Made by a program: the position numbers and the translations under genes. From CAWIJJ01 sp963836405 (GTDB lineage Bacteria; Acidobacteriota; Terriglobia; Bryobacterales; Bryobacteraceae), in contig CAWIJL010000010.1 in assembly GCA_963836405.1 (NCBI GenBank), forward strand, positions 186,001 to 250,000: a stretch of 64,000 nucleotides of DNA, written 5' to 3'. The notes under the pieces were generated by a model, which was given only the letters and a program-made list of their open reading frames with translations, was not told the DNA's origin and ran no database searches. Positions 1 to 9,518 of this stretch are shown here, one piece after another; the stretch's first letter is position 1, and the number at the start of each line of letters is the position of its first letter.

Positions 1-181
1 CCGGACCCATGCTTGTTCGGCGTCTCAAAAAGGCCTCGCGATCGGAAATCGGATAAGACGTCTTGACCAACTCTTAAGATCCTACATCGGTTATCGCACC
101 AGCGCCGCCTCACTTAACTTCACGCGTCTCGACCCGCATCCCAAATCGAGTAAGATTCAATGTTGAGGAGAGGGTATACCG

Positions 182-1102
182 ATGCGGCTGGGTGTGTCTG
201 TGGTACTGATCGGGTGGGCAGCGGCCCACCTCACATTTGCGCAATCGCAAGGCAAGAAGGCATCGACGTTCACGCAGGTGGAGCCGGTACCAACTGCCGC
301 GCGAGCACCCGCGCCTTTTCTGCGAATCGGGCAAGGCCGGTTCTTTTCCTATGCCCTTCCCGCCGGTTGGCGCGTGGGCGAAGACGGACAGTTCGCGCTC
401 ACTTTGATCGCACCGGACAACAAGGCCGTCACCGTGATGGTGGGCAACGCCGGGGTCGCCGTGAATTACCCGCCCGGCCGGTTCGTCTATGAAAAGTTAT
501 CGGCTCTTCAGCCACAGAACCTTCAGATCGGGCAGCAGCGGCCGGCCAAACCCGTGGCCGGATTTGCGCAGGCCGTGGAATTCGATGTCTCCTACATCGT
601 CAGGGGAATTCCCAGCCGGGGAGTGGCCAAGTGCAGCATCAACAAGGCCTACGATTCGGCCGTGATGGCCATGACCGCGGCGCTTTCCGAAGCCCGGCAG
701 TGGCCCTCCTACGCCACCTGGCTACCGCAGGTCGCAGACCAGATTTCGGCCGCCAACGGCGCCGCCTTCGGCGTTCGAGGCATCATGGCGCAAAACCTGC
801 AGAACTCCACCGCGTATGCCGAAGCCGCTCGCAGCTACAGGGAGTGGTCGCAAAAGAACTGGCAACAGGTCACCGACCAGCGCAACGCGTCGGTGGACAA
901 ACGGAACGCCGGGGTGCGCGAGGTGCTGGGCGGCGTCCAGACATACGCGAATCCGTATGGTAGTGAGCCGGTGGAATTGCCCCTGACCTATAAATACTAT
1001 TGGATGGACCGCCAGGGCCGAGTCCAGGGCACCGACGATCCGACCGCCAATCCAAATCATGGTTCCACGCAGGAGTGGCGCAGGATGGAGCGCAAGAAAT
1101 AG
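182..1102 (+). CDS. Exported protein of unknown function (306 aa)
   Basis: A Sec-type signal peptide is visible: a short MRLG start, a hydrophobic stretch, and a likely cleavage after the HLTFA stretch near residue 20. The mature part is moderately hydrophilic and ends in a basic, tryptophan-containing tail (EWRRMERKK). I recognise no catalytic motif or named domain. The start is chosen because GAGGAGAG lies about 10 bases upstream of the ATG and because the signal peptide follows directly. It is followed 83 bases later by a padR-type regulator, but nothing links their functions. Probably periplasmic or secreted; function unknown. Confidence 0.8.
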   Translation: MRLGVSVVLIGWAAAHLTFAQSQGKKASTFTQVEPVPTAARAPAPFLRIGQGRFFSYALPAGWRVGEDGQFALTLIAPDNKAVTVMVGNAGVAVNYPPGRFVYEKLSALQPQNLQIGQQRPAKPVAGFAQAVEFDVSYIVRGIPSRGVAKCSINKAYDSAVMAMTAALSEARQWPSYATWLPQVADQISAANGAAFGVRGIMAQNLQNSTAYAEAARSYREWSQKNWQQVTDQRNASVDKRNAGVREVLGGVQTYANPYGSEPVELPLTYKYYWMDRQGRVQGTDDPTANPNHGSTQEWRRMERKK

Positions 1103-1185
1103 GCCACGCGCCGGCCCGTTTCTCGCCGGATTGACGTGCCCGGTGCTTCTGGAATAAACTCTTGTCAGTTACTGAGAGGGCATTC

Positions 1186-1515
1186 TTGAGCAGACCCACA
1201 GATCTGGTGCAGGGCACACTGGACATGCTGATCCTGAAGATCGTTGCGCTTGAGCCGTCGCATGGATGGGACATCGCGCAACGCATCCGGCAGATGTCGA
1301 AGGAAGTGCTCCAGGTCGGACAGGGGGCGCTCTATCCGGCTTTGCACAAACTGGAGCAAAACGGCTGGATCAAGGCGGAGTGGGGCGTGAGCGATAACAA
1401 CAGGCGAGCGAAATACTATTCCCTGACCAACGCCGGGCGAAAGGCGCTCGAGCGAGAGTCCACGGAGTGGGAGCGCCTTTCGGCGGCAATTTCAATCATT
1501 GTGCGGACGGTTTAA
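1186..1515 (+). CDS. PadR family transcriptional regulator
   Basis: A 109-residue PadR winged-helix protein. It shows the typical DLVQGTLDMLILK opening, GALYPALHKLE in the recognition region, and RAKYYSLTNAGRKAL in the wing and dimer helix. I prefer the TTG at 1186, which has GAGAGGG about 5 bases upstream, over the in-frame TTG at 1162. PadR proteins are repressors that release DNA on binding a ligand. Its stop is 3 bases before the ADOP permease start, so the two are almost certainly cotranscribed. Pairing of a PadR regulator with an ADOP permease is a recurrent acidobacterial arrangement; the ligand is unknown. Confidence 0.9.
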   Translation: MSRPTDLVQGTLDMLILKIVALEPSHGWDIAQRIRQMSKEVLQVGQGALYPALHKLEQNGWIKAEWGVSDNNRRAKYYSLTNAGRKALERESTEWERLSAAISIIVRTV

Positions 1516-1518
1516 TCC

Positions 1519-4170
1519 ATGCGGTTCGCCGCCATTGTGCGAATGCGGCTGCGCTCGGCGCTACGGCGCGGGCGCGTGGACGACGAACTCGACGAAGAAC
1601 TGCGGTATCACCTGGAGCGCGAAGTCGATGCGGGTATTGCCGACGGAATGAGCCCCGCGGAGGCGCGGTTCGCCGCTCTGCGGACCATCGGCGGCTTCAC
1701 GCAACGCCACGAGGAGTGCCGCGACATGAGGGGTTTGAACGTGATCGACAATATCCTGAACGATGTGCGCTTTGCCTTCCGCCAATTGCGGAAGGACCTG
1801 GAATTCACCACGACGGCCGTGCTGATGCTGGCCCTGGGCGTGTGCTCGGCCGTGGCGATCTTCGCGTTCGTGGATGCGGCGCTCGTCAAACCCTTGCCGT
1901 ACCGGAATCCGGAGCAACTGCTGGGTGTGTACGAAAGGGAAGATCCACAGTGCATCCGCTGTAATCTCTCATGGCAGGACTATCTCGACTGGAAGCGGAT
2001 GAACACGACATTCGAGTCGCTGGATATTTACGGCGGGCGCGGATACTCCATGACGGCGTCCTCCGGCGCCGTGCGGGTCCAGGGTGCGCGCGTGAGCGAC
2101 GGGTTCTTCCGCACTCTCGGCGTGAAGCCAATTCTCGGCCGCGATTTCTATCCGGGCGAGGATCAGCCAGGCGCTGCGCGATCGGTGCTTCTGAGCTACG
2201 CGGCCTGGCAGAAACAGTTCGGCGGCCGGACTTCGGTGTTGGGGGAGAAGGTCGTTCTCGACCGCATCCCGCGCGTGATCGTGGGCGTGCTTCCCCGCGA
2301 TTTCCATTTTGGGCCGGCAGGGCCGGCGGAATTCTGGGCTCCCTTCCAGCCCGAAACGGAATGCGACCTGCGCCGGAGCTGCCACTCGATCTACGGTGTC
2401 GGCCGGTTGAAGCCGGGCACGAGCGTGAACGCGGCGCTCGAAAACGTGAAGTCCATCGCGCGGGCTTTGGAGCGGCAGTATCCGGATACGAACCGGAACC
2501 AGGGCGCCAATGTGATGCCGCTGGCCGACGTGATTGTAGGAAATGTGCGCCCCATCCTGCTCGTGCTGATGGCCGGAGCAGTGCTGCTGCTGCTGATCGC
2601 TACGGTTGACGTCGCCGGTCTGATGTTGGTGCGCGCCGAAAGCCGGCGCCGCGAAGTAGCCGTGCGCTCGGCGCTGGGAGCGTCCATGGGAAGGCTGTTC
2701 AGCCAGTTCACCATCGAGTCGCTCGTGCTGGTGGCGGCCGGGGCGGGCCTCGGAATGCTGGCGTCCCGCTGGACCATGCAGTTGCTCGCCGGACTCCTTT
2801 CCGAGGACATGCTCGCGCAAATGCCGTTTCTGATCGGGCTCGGATGGAACTGGCGGGTGGCGGCGTTCGCGCTTGCCATCTCGATCGTCGCGGCGGCGCT
2901 GTTTGCCGTGGCGCCGAACCTGCGGTTATGGTCGCCCGAGATCCGCGGCGGACTTGCCGAGGGGGCTCGCGGTTCGGCGTCGGTGGTGTGGCGGCGCCTC
3001 GGCTCCAAACTTGTCGTGGTCGAAATTGCCACCGCCGTGGTGCTCCTGGTGGGCGCCGGGCTGCTCGGAAGGAGCCTCTACAATCTGCTGCGCGTAAACC
3101 TGGGGATGGCGCCGGAGCACCTCGTAACCCTGGGAGTGGCGGCGCCGAACACCGCCTACGCGGAGAATGCGAAGGCCATCGCTCTGGCGCGCAACCTCGC
3201 CGGGCAGGCCGCGCAATTGCCGGGTGTGCGGATGGTGGCATGGTCGGCCAACGGAGTTCCCCTCAGTCATAACGGGAACACCACGTGGATTCGGATTCTG
3301 GGCAGGCCCTGGAACGGCGAGCACATCGACATCCCCGAACGTGACGTGAGCCCGAACTATTTTCAGACGCTCGGCGCAAGGCTGGCTGCGGGACGGTATT
3401 TTACCGACGACGAAGATGAGTCGCGGCCGCGTGTGGCGATTGTCAACCAGGCATTCGTGCGGGCCTACCTCCCGGGTGAGAATCCGATCGGACGGCGGGT
3501 CGGCCAGCCTTCCGCAAACCCGGACCCGGTGGAAATCGTGGGCGTGATCGAGGATGTGCGAGAGGGACCGCTCGACACCGAAATTCCACCCGTGCTCTAC
3601 CGGCCCTATTTCCAAAGCCCAGATACGTACCTGAACCTGCTCGTGCGCACCGAACGGGATGAGGCCTCGATCCTGCCCGCGCTCAACCGGCTGGTCCGCG
3701 GCATCGACCCGAACATTATTCCCATGCGCGGGGCCACCATGACCGGCCGCATGGAGGAGTCGCAAGCGGCTTACATGCACCGGTCGCTGGCGTTGCTGGT
3801 CGGCGGATTTGCGGGGTTGGCGCTGGTGCTCGCGCTGGTCGGACTCTACGGCGTCGTGATGTACTCCGTGAGCCGCCGGACACGCGAAATCGGGATCCGC
3901 ATGGCGCTGGGCGCACAAGCCGGATCGGTGTACCGGATGATTTTGCGCGAATCGTTGAAACTGACGGCCGCCGGTATCGCCGCGGGACTGATCGGCGGCG
4001 TGCTGGCGTCCCGGCTGATGAGCGGGCTGCTGTTTGGTGTCGGTTCGAGCGACCCGGCGACGATGGCGGCCATTGTCGGAGTGCTGGCCCTCTCCGCGGT
4101 CGCGGCCAGTTTTGCGCCCGCCCGGCGAGCCGCCCGCGTGAATCCCGTAGATGCCCTACGCTCCGAGTAA
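1519..4170 (+). CDS. ADOP-type ABC transporter permease (MacB/FtsX family) with permease prefix domain
   Basis: 883 aa. The first ~80 residues form the 'permease prefix' region (VDDELDEELRYHLEREV, then an AEARFAALRTIGG segment). A first membrane helix near residue 95 (TAVLMLALGVCSAVAIFAF) precedes a large MacB-type periplasmic core. FtsX-type helices occur in the middle (around 360-470) and again at the C-terminus (770-880, with REIGIRMALGAQ). This duplicated-permease design without its own ATPase is the ADOP class (acidobacterial duplicated orphan permease). The partner ATPase is not adjacent. The substrate is unknown; MacB relatives export macrolides, peptides or lipoproteins. Likely cotranscribed with and controlled by the PadR gene upstream. 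Confidence 0.9.
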   Translation: MRFAAIVRMRLRSALRRGRVDDELDEELRYHLEREVDAGIADGMSPAEARFAALRTIGGFTQRHEECRDMRGLNVIDNILNDVRFAFRQLRKDLEFTTTAVLMLALGVCSAVAIFAFVDAALVKPLPYRNPEQLLGVYEREDPQCIRCNLSWQDYLDWKRMNTTFESLDIYGGRGYSMTASSGAVRVQGARVSDGFFRTLGVKPILGRDFYPGEDQPGAARSVLLSYAAWQKQFGGRTSVLGEKVVLDRIPRVIVGVLPRDFHFGPAGPAEFWAPFQPETECDLRRSCHSIYGVGRLKPGTSVNAALENVKSIARALERQYPDTNRNQGANVMPLADVIVGNVRPILLVLMAGAVLLLLIATVDVAGLMLVRAESRRREVAVRSALGASMGRLFSQFTIESLVLVAAGAGLGMLASRWTMQLLAGLLSEDMLAQMPFLIGLGWNWRVAAFALAISIVAAALFAVAPNLRLWSPEIRGGLAEGARGSASVVWRRLGSKLVVVEIATAVVLLVGAGLLGRSLYNLLRVNLGMAPEHLVTLGVAAPNTAYAENAKAIALARNLAGQAAQLPGVRMVAWSANGVPLSHNGNTTWIRILGRPWNGEHIDIPERDVSPNYFQTLGARLAAGRYFTDDEDESRPRVAIVNQAFVRAYLPGENPIGRRVGQPSANPDPVEIVGVIEDVREGPLDTEIPPVLYRPYFQSPDTYLNLLVRTERDEASILPALNRLVRGIDPNIIPMRGATMTGRMEESQAAYMHRSLALLVGGFAGLALVLALVGLYGVVMYSVSRRTREIGIRMALGAQAGSVYRMILRESLKLTAAGIAAGLIGGVLASRLMSGLLFGVGSSDPATMAAIVGVLALSAVAASFAPARRAARVNPVDALRSE

Positions 4171-4257
4171 AAGCGCGCCGGCCGCGGAGCTCGAGCCCGC
4201 CACCTGCCGCGGCGGACTCGAAACCCCGGGAGGAGGAATCCCCGTCTGACTTGCCGG

Positions 4258-7200
4258 TCAGAAGTTGAACTTCATGCCCAGCTGAATCTGGCGCGGCGGA
4301 CCCGCGCTCGTAATCGTCCCGAAGTTGTTATTGGGGCTGACCAGCGATCCCCAGCTTGCATTCGGGTTCTTGTAATTCGCCCGGTTCAGCGCATTGAACA
4401 GGTCCGCCTGAATCCGCAGCTTCCAGCCCTTTTCCTGCCACAGCTCCGTGTCTTTCCGCAGCGAGAAGTCCCACAGGTACAGTCCCGGCCCGCGCACATT
4501 GCCCGGACCGCTGGTGCCCGCGCGGTTCTCGGCTGCCGGAGCAAAAGCGTCGAGGTTCAAATACCCGTTCGGATCGCGCGCATCCAGAATCGGATTGCCG
4601 CCCAGGTAGTCCGCGCGCCGCCCTCCCGTTAGCACCGTGCTCGCCGAGATCGTCAGCGGCGAGCCGGTCTGCGCCCGAACGATCCCGCTCACCTCCCATC
4701 CCGCCAGCAGCGCCCGCCCCACCCCGTTCGAGGCAATTGCGCGGCCCGTCGGCAGTTGATACGTGTAAGTCGTGACAAACACGTGCGACCGGTCGAAACT
4801 CGCCGGACCGTAAGAGTAATGGCGGTCCCGCCAGAAGATACCGCTGTCCGGGTTGTCGCCGTTTCCGCTCGAATCGGCCAGCACCTTGGACCACGTGTAG
4901 CTCGCCGTCAACATCAGCCGCCCCTGCCGCTTCGTCATGTACATTTGCAGCGCGTGGTAATTGGACGTCGAGTCGGTGATCCTCTGCCGGATCGACGAAA
5001 ATCCCTGGTACGGACGTACCGTGTTCGTCGACGGACGCTGCGCCGAAGGGATCGAGTTCAGCTCTTCGAGCTGCGAGAGAGTCAGGTAATTGATATCCGG
5101 CTGCCGCAGTAAGTGCCGCCCGAACGTTCCCACATAGGTCGATTCCACGAACAGCCCCATCGGCAGTTGCTTCTGGATGCCGAAGTTGGCGGTCATCGTG
5201 GACGGCGTCTTGAGATCCGGGTCGATCGCGTTGATCGTCCCCATCGGCGTCAGTGCGGCCGCTGCGCCTCCGGCCGGGTTGCTCAGGTTGCCGTTCTCCA
5301 GGCTGACGCTCTCGATCCAGGGAGCGTAGTTCACCATCGGGAAGATGATGTTCCCTTCCGGCTTGTCGTAAAAAACTCCGAACCCGCCGCGAATCACTGT
5401 GTCGCTGGCGGAAAACGGCGTATAGGCGAAACTGAACCGCGGTGCGAACAGCGTTTGCGTCTCGTACAAACCGCGCGGCGCGCCCGCCGGGATCAGCGCC
5501 AGGTCGGCGGTGCTGAGGCCGCTCAACCGGCCCAGTTCGTCGGCCGGAACCCCGTCCCCGCCGCGGATCAGGCCGTTGTACCGGTTCCCCGATCCAGGAA
5601 CGATAACACCCTTCGAAGTTACGGTCACCGCCTGCGCCGGATCGAACAGCGAGGGCACAAAGTTGGTGATGTTATTCGCCTGCGTATAAGTCGGCGAATT
5701 TCGCTGCCAGCGGACTCCGATCTCCAGGCTCAACTTGCGGTTGACGCGCCAGGAGTCCGAAACGAATCCCTCCCACGACGTGAAACGGAAGAATCCCACC
5801 GGATCGCCCGAACTCTCGTTGTAAGTGCGGAAGTTGCCGAGCAGCGCATCGGCGAACGCATTGCCTGTCGTGTTGTTGTTCCCCGATGTCGAGAAAGCCA
5901 CGCTGCCCCGGTACGGCGACCGTCCATTCTGGTCTTTCCGGTTGCGAATCGCCGTCAGCCCCGCCTTCAGCGTGTGGCTGGAGCGGATAATGGTGAAGTT
6001 CTCCATGAACTGGAAGTCTGTCGTGGGCGACATCAGCGCCTGCCGCGGGCCGTTCATGCTCGCAAAGTTCGAAATCGTTGCGTCCGGCATCCCGTCCGAT
6101 CCGGCGCCCGCCCAACTGCTGGCATTGAAGATCAGCGGGAATTCCAGCCCGTAAGTGGACCGTTTCCAGGCCTCTCCCACCATAGGGATTCGCTGGCCGT
6201 TCCAGGACGAGTTAAATTTCAACTCGTTCACCATGTGCGGCGTCGGCAGCCAGGTGTGCGCCACCTGGTAGTTGTACCCGGGCCGCTCGCGCGTGGTCGG
6301 CGTCATCGGCAGTTGCGAGCCGAAAAAAACGCCGTACGGGTCTACCAGGTTGTAGTTATCGTGCATGTAGCGGAAATAGAAGCTGTGCACGTCGCTGTAC
6401 TTATAGTCGAGCCGCGCGATGTCTTCCCGCCACGAAAACGGATTGGACATCTGGTAAGTGGCATTGTTGCTCGTGGTTGTGTCCGAGTAAGATGCCGCCA
6501 GCTTCTCCATCTGGTTGTATACGTCCGCCAGCGCCCTGCCCTGCGGCGTCATCATGGAGGAGATGTTGCGGCCCGGAACGTCGGTGGTGGTGCCCGGCAG
6601 CCGTAGCGTGCCGCTTCTCAGGCTGAAGTCCCCGGCCCGTTCCGCCCGCGTCGGCAGCGTGCGCCGCGTGGGGTTCGTTAACTGCCGGATCCGCTTGTAT
6701 TCCTGACCGCCGAAGAAGTAGAGCTTGCCTTTCTTCACCGGTCCTCCCAGGTCCCAACCGAAGTTGTTGAAACGCAGCGGCCCTTTTACCGGAGCAAACG
6801 TGTTGCGCGCGTCCAGCGCGTCGTTGCGCAGGAACTCGCGGATGCCCCCGTGAAAGCTATTCCCCCCGCTGCGCGTCACCACGTTGATCGAAGAACCCGA
6901 GTTGCGCCCGTATTCCGCCGAAAACGCCGACGATTTCACGTTCACCTCGCGGATGAAATCGATGCCGACGTTGTTGATCTGGCTTCCGTTCGAACCCGAG
7001 TCCATATTGGAGCCGCCGTCGATCGCCAGGTAATTCGTGTTGCCCCGGTTCCCGTTCACCGATTGCGCCGTGATGCTCAGGCTGGTGGTGAGTGCCAGTT
7101 GATCCTCGTCCAGCAGCACCGATCCCGGTATCAGCGAAACCAGTTGCATGTAATTGCGCCCGTTCAGCGCCATGTTCTGCACCTGTTCGGAATCGATCAC

Positions 7201-7620
7201 GCGCCCCACTTCGCCGGAAACCGTGTTCACCGTCTCGCCCGCGGCCGAAACAACCTCAACGGCCGTGCTGACGCTGGCCAGTTGCAGTTTGAAATTCACG
7301 TTTAAACGGCCGTCCCCCACAAGATTGTTCCCGGTCTTGCGAATCGGCTGAAATCCCTGCTGCTCGATCGCAACCGTGTAGTTACCCACCGCCAGGTTGG
7401 TGACGACATAAAAGCCGTTGGCGTCGGTCGTTGCCGCCCGCGCCAGGTTGGTCGCCTCATTGGTCACGGTCACTATGGCCCCCGGCACAACCGCCTGGGT
7501 AGCATCGGTAACCGTACCGGAAATGCGGCCGACGTTGCTTTGTCCGTAGGCCTGGAATGCGGCGAGACAGATAGTCGCCGTGAAAATGCGCAGAGCGCGC
7601 CCGTTGAATCGAATCCCCAT
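4258..7620 (-). CDS. TonB-dependent receptor with carboxypeptidase-regulatory-like N-terminal domain
   Basis: 1120 aa. The signal peptide ends near residue 26 (CLAAFQAYG). Residues ~30-115 form a carboxypeptidase-regulatory-like beta-sandwich (GRISGTVTDATQAVVPGA). A plug follows (LNGRNYMQLVSLIPG, then a NVVTRSGGNSFHG segment), then a long 22-strand-type barrel ending in aromatic MKFNF. These OAR-like receptors are outer-membrane proteins typical of Acidobacteria; the substrate is unknown. The ATG at 7620 is preferred over the in-frame GTG at 7632 because GGAGG lies 6 bases upstream. It converges with the ADOP permease gene. No partner SusD-like gene is adjacent. Confidence 0.92.
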   Translation of the reverse strand: MGIRFNGRALRIFTATICLAAFQAYGQSNVGRISGTVTDATQAVVPGAIVTVTNEATNLARAATTDANGFYVVTNLAVGNYTVAIEQQGFQPIRKTGNNLVGDGRLNVNFKLQLASVSTAVEVVSAAGETVNTVSGEVGRVIDSEQVQNMALNGRNYMQLVSLIPGSVLLDEDQLALTTSLSITAQSVNGNRGNTNYLAIDGGSNMDSGSNGSQINNVGIDFIREVNVKSSAFSAEYGRNSGSSINVVTRSGGNSFHGGIREFLRNDALDARNTFAPVKGPLRFNNFGWDLGGPVKKGKLYFFGGQEYKRIRQLTNPTRRTLPTRAERAGDFSLRSGTLRLPGTTTDVPGRNISSMMTPQGRALADVYNQMEKLAASYSDTTTSNNATYQMSNPFSWREDIARLDYKYSDVHSFYFRYMHDNYNLVDPYGVFFGSQLPMTPTTRERPGYNYQVAHTWLPTPHMVNELKFNSSWNGQRIPMVGEAWKRSTYGLEFPLIFNASSWAGAGSDGMPDATISNFASMNGPRQALMSPTTDFQFMENFTIIRSSHTLKAGLTAIRNRKDQNGRSPYRGSVAFSTSGNNNTTGNAFADALLGNFRTYNESSGDPVGFFRFTSWEGFVSDSWRVNRKLSLEIGVRWQRNSPTYTQANNITNFVPSLFDPAQAVTVTSKGVIVPGSGNRYNGLIRGGDGVPADELGRLSGLSTADLALIPAGAPRGLYETQTLFAPRFSFAYTPFSASDTVIRGGFGVFYDKPEGNIIFPMVNYAPWIESVSLENGNLSNPAGGAAAALTPMGTINAIDPDLKTPSTMTANFGIQKQLPMGLFVESTYVGTFGRHLLRQPDINYLTLSQLEELNSIPSAQRPSTNTVRPYQGFSSIRQRITDSTSNYHALQMYMTKRQGRLMLTASYTWSKVLADSSGNGDNPDSGIFWRDRHYSYGPASFDRSHVFVTTYTYQLPTGRAIASNGVGRALLAGWEVSGIVRAQTGSPLTISASTVLTGGRRADYLGGNPILDARDPNGYLNLDAFAPAAENRAGTSGPGNVRGPGLYLWDFSLRKDTELWQEKGWKLRIQADLFNALNRANYKNPNASWGSLVSPNNNFGTITSAGPPRQIQLGMKFNF

Positions 7621-7810
7621 TTGGACCTCCACGTCGGGTCGTCTGATTACACAATGGAATTGATTGCGCCGGCCCGAGACTGCCGGTACGCTACGACCCG
7701 CCCCGATAGCTACTCGATTCTAAGTACTAGCACCCTGGCGACACATACAGCCAACCCGTGAGTTCCGCCCCTTTTTCAGGTGAGTCGTGTAAGTGTACGA
7801 ATTGAGACTT

Positions 7811-8431
7811 TTACGGCCGCCCCAACAGATTCCGGAGTGACAGAGAAGGTCTTCTATTCTGCATCTCGACGAAGAACCCATCCAGTGTAACTGGACCCGG
7901 CCGTAAGTGGTCGAAATCGCACTCTGCCGTTAAGTCCCCATCGCGATTCCGTTTTAAGTCGATCCGTCGCTCTTCGTCCCAGTCGGAATCGATTTGGGAG
8001 ACCTTGCCGCAACGAAGGCGGATCCGGACTTGACTGAAATTGACCAAATACAAGAGGGTGCGAGGTAGCTGCGGTAGCTGCACCAGGGAACGGCCGGAAA
8101 TCGTGAGATGCAGCCTGCCGCGTCCCCTCGAAGCACCTGGCGGGAAGTCATAGCGAAAGACAACAAACGGTATCCTCGTCACATACCCGCCGGATTCTAT
8201 CTGACGCGTGCCGGCGCGGGGATCTGGGTCCCTCAAAACCACTTGCCACGGAGTGCGCGCCAGGACAGTCGCGGTAAGTCCGTCAATCTGAAACTTCGCG
8301 GAGGAGGTGGCGAGAACGCCCCCCACCTCGAGAAGGATCGGGTCGCCGGCGTTCAGGAAGGTGCCATGAATCCTCTCCAACGCTGCTCTGTACCGGAAAC
8401 CATCGGCGAGAGCGGGTGGACGAAGATCCAA
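7811..8431 (-). CDS. Hypothetical exported protein, 5' part apparently displaced by a frameshift
   Basis: The 206-residue frame begins at a TTG with no good ribosome site and reads as a beta-rich protein (ILLEVGGVL, LHLTISGRS, RIRLRCGKV). Just upstream, in the frame one base away, a GTG at 8540 opens a convincing signal peptide (VRGVLALSTFAAIRTAGALA followed by QA). Dropping one base around 8440-8450 joins the signal peptide to the main frame. So the real gene is probably 7811-8540 with a one-base insertion, either genuine decay or a sequence error. No known domain is recognised; a surface or periplasmic role is inferred only from the signal peptide. Confidence 0.5.
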   Translation of the reverse strand: MDLRPPALADGFRYRAALERIHGTFLNAGDPILLEVGGVLATSSAKFQIDGLTATVLARTPWQVVLRDPDPRAGTRQIESGGYVTRIPFVVFRYDFPPGASRGRGRLHLTISGRSLVQLPQLPRTLLYLVNFSQVRIRLRCGKVSQIDSDWDEERRIDLKRNRDGDLTAECDFDHLRPGPVTLDGFFVEMQNRRPSLSLRNLLGRP

Positions 8432-8592
8432 GACCCGGACCGCCGGCTTGCGCTAAGGCGCCGGCCGTCCGGATGGCGGCGAAAGTGGAGAGCGCTAGAA
8501 CGCCTCTGACAAAGGCCTCACCGCAGCGGAAGTACCGCACGCAGGTAGTCTAACAATCGAATGAACCACGCGGAAGCTGGTCCGGCGCCTTT

Positions 8593-9381
8593 TTAGCGCT
8601 TCGGCACGGCGCCGCGCACCGCCCATACACGCGCCGGCAGTGCGAAAGACACGTCCTCGGCTGCCACCGAAAGGCGCCGCTTCACTTCCTCGCGCAGCGC
8701 CGGCACACGATCGCGGTCGAGCTTCCCCACATAAGCGCCCGCCGGTCCTTGGCCCAACAGAAAAGGATCCCAGTAGTCGGCGAACGAGCCGAAGCGCATC
8801 GTGATGTCCAAAGGCCGCTCCACCACCTGCTCGAAACCGCCCCGTTTCCACAGGTCCGCGAGTTCGCCCGCGCGGCACAGCTTCATGTGTTTCTCGTCCA
8901 GCGCTTCGGCCCGCCCGTCCAGGCTCGCCGCGGCATCCCAGAACTCCCGCAGCATCTTCATGCCGGCGCCGTAATCCCAAACCGCCGCCGAAACCGTTCC
9001 GCCCGGCCTGGTCACGCGGCGAACCTCGTTCAGCGCCTTACCCGCGTCGGGAATGAAATTGAACACCAGCAGCGAAACACTGCCGTCAAAGGCGCCGCTC
9101 GAAAATCGCAGCTGCTGGGCATCCCCCACCTCGAATTCCACCCGCTTTCCAAAGCGGTTTCGATCCGCGGCAAAGGCCACATACTCTTTGGATGGGTCGA
9201 TCCCCGTCACGCGTAGCTGCTCGTTCCGCCCGGCCATTGCAAAGGCCAGCGCGCCCGTTCCGGACCCCACGTCGAGCGCAGCGCCTCGGGCTGGAACCCC
9301 GGCGAACTCCACCAGCAGCGGAGCCACCAGGCGGCTCCACCGGCCCATGAACCGCTCGTAGGCTTCTGCATCAGCGAACAT
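8593..9381 (-). CDS. Class I SAM-dependent methyltransferase
   Basis: 262 aa from the ATG at 9381, which has AGGGGAG just upstream. SAM-binding motif I is LDVGSGTGALA (residues ~36-46). An acidic loop (TGIDPSKEYV) and the post-II region (FDGSVSLLVFNFIPD) are also present, so this is a Methyltransf_11/25-type small-molecule or ubiquinone/menaquinone-like methyltransferase. The substrate cannot be told. The frame is open for 24 more codons to an ATG at 9453 and encodes a twin-arginine-like leader (SRRVFLSVPAAAALAA); see the finding on this. It is divergent from the PqaA-like gene with only ~65 bases between the outer starts. Confidence 0.85.
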   Translation of the reverse strand: MFADAEAYERFMGRWSRLVAPLLVEFAGVPARGAALDVGSGTGALAFAMAGRNEQLRVTGIDPSKEYVAFAADRNRFGKRVEFEVGDAQQLRFSSGAFDGSVSLLVFNFIPDAGKALNEVRRVTRPGGTVSAAVWDYGAGMKMLREFWDAAASLDGRAEALDEKHMKLCRAGELADLWKRGGFEQVVERPLDITMRFGSFADYWDPFLLGQGPAGAYVGKLDRDRVPALREEVKRRLSVAAEDVSFALPARVWAVRGAVPKR

Positions 9382-9518
9382 GCTCCCCTTCTGCTCCTGC
9401 GCCGCCAGTGCCGCAGCCGCGGGAACGGAGAGGAAAACCCTCCGCGACAGCATGCACAGATTCTATACCAGCCCCCGCGCTTGAACCGCCCCCGCGAATC
9501 GCGGAGAATGTCCGCCAG

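Noticed and set aside
5113..6606. 497-codon plus-strand frame opposite the first TonB-dependent receptor
   Set aside because: Arginine/valine-rich shadow of a clear receptor gene on the other strand.
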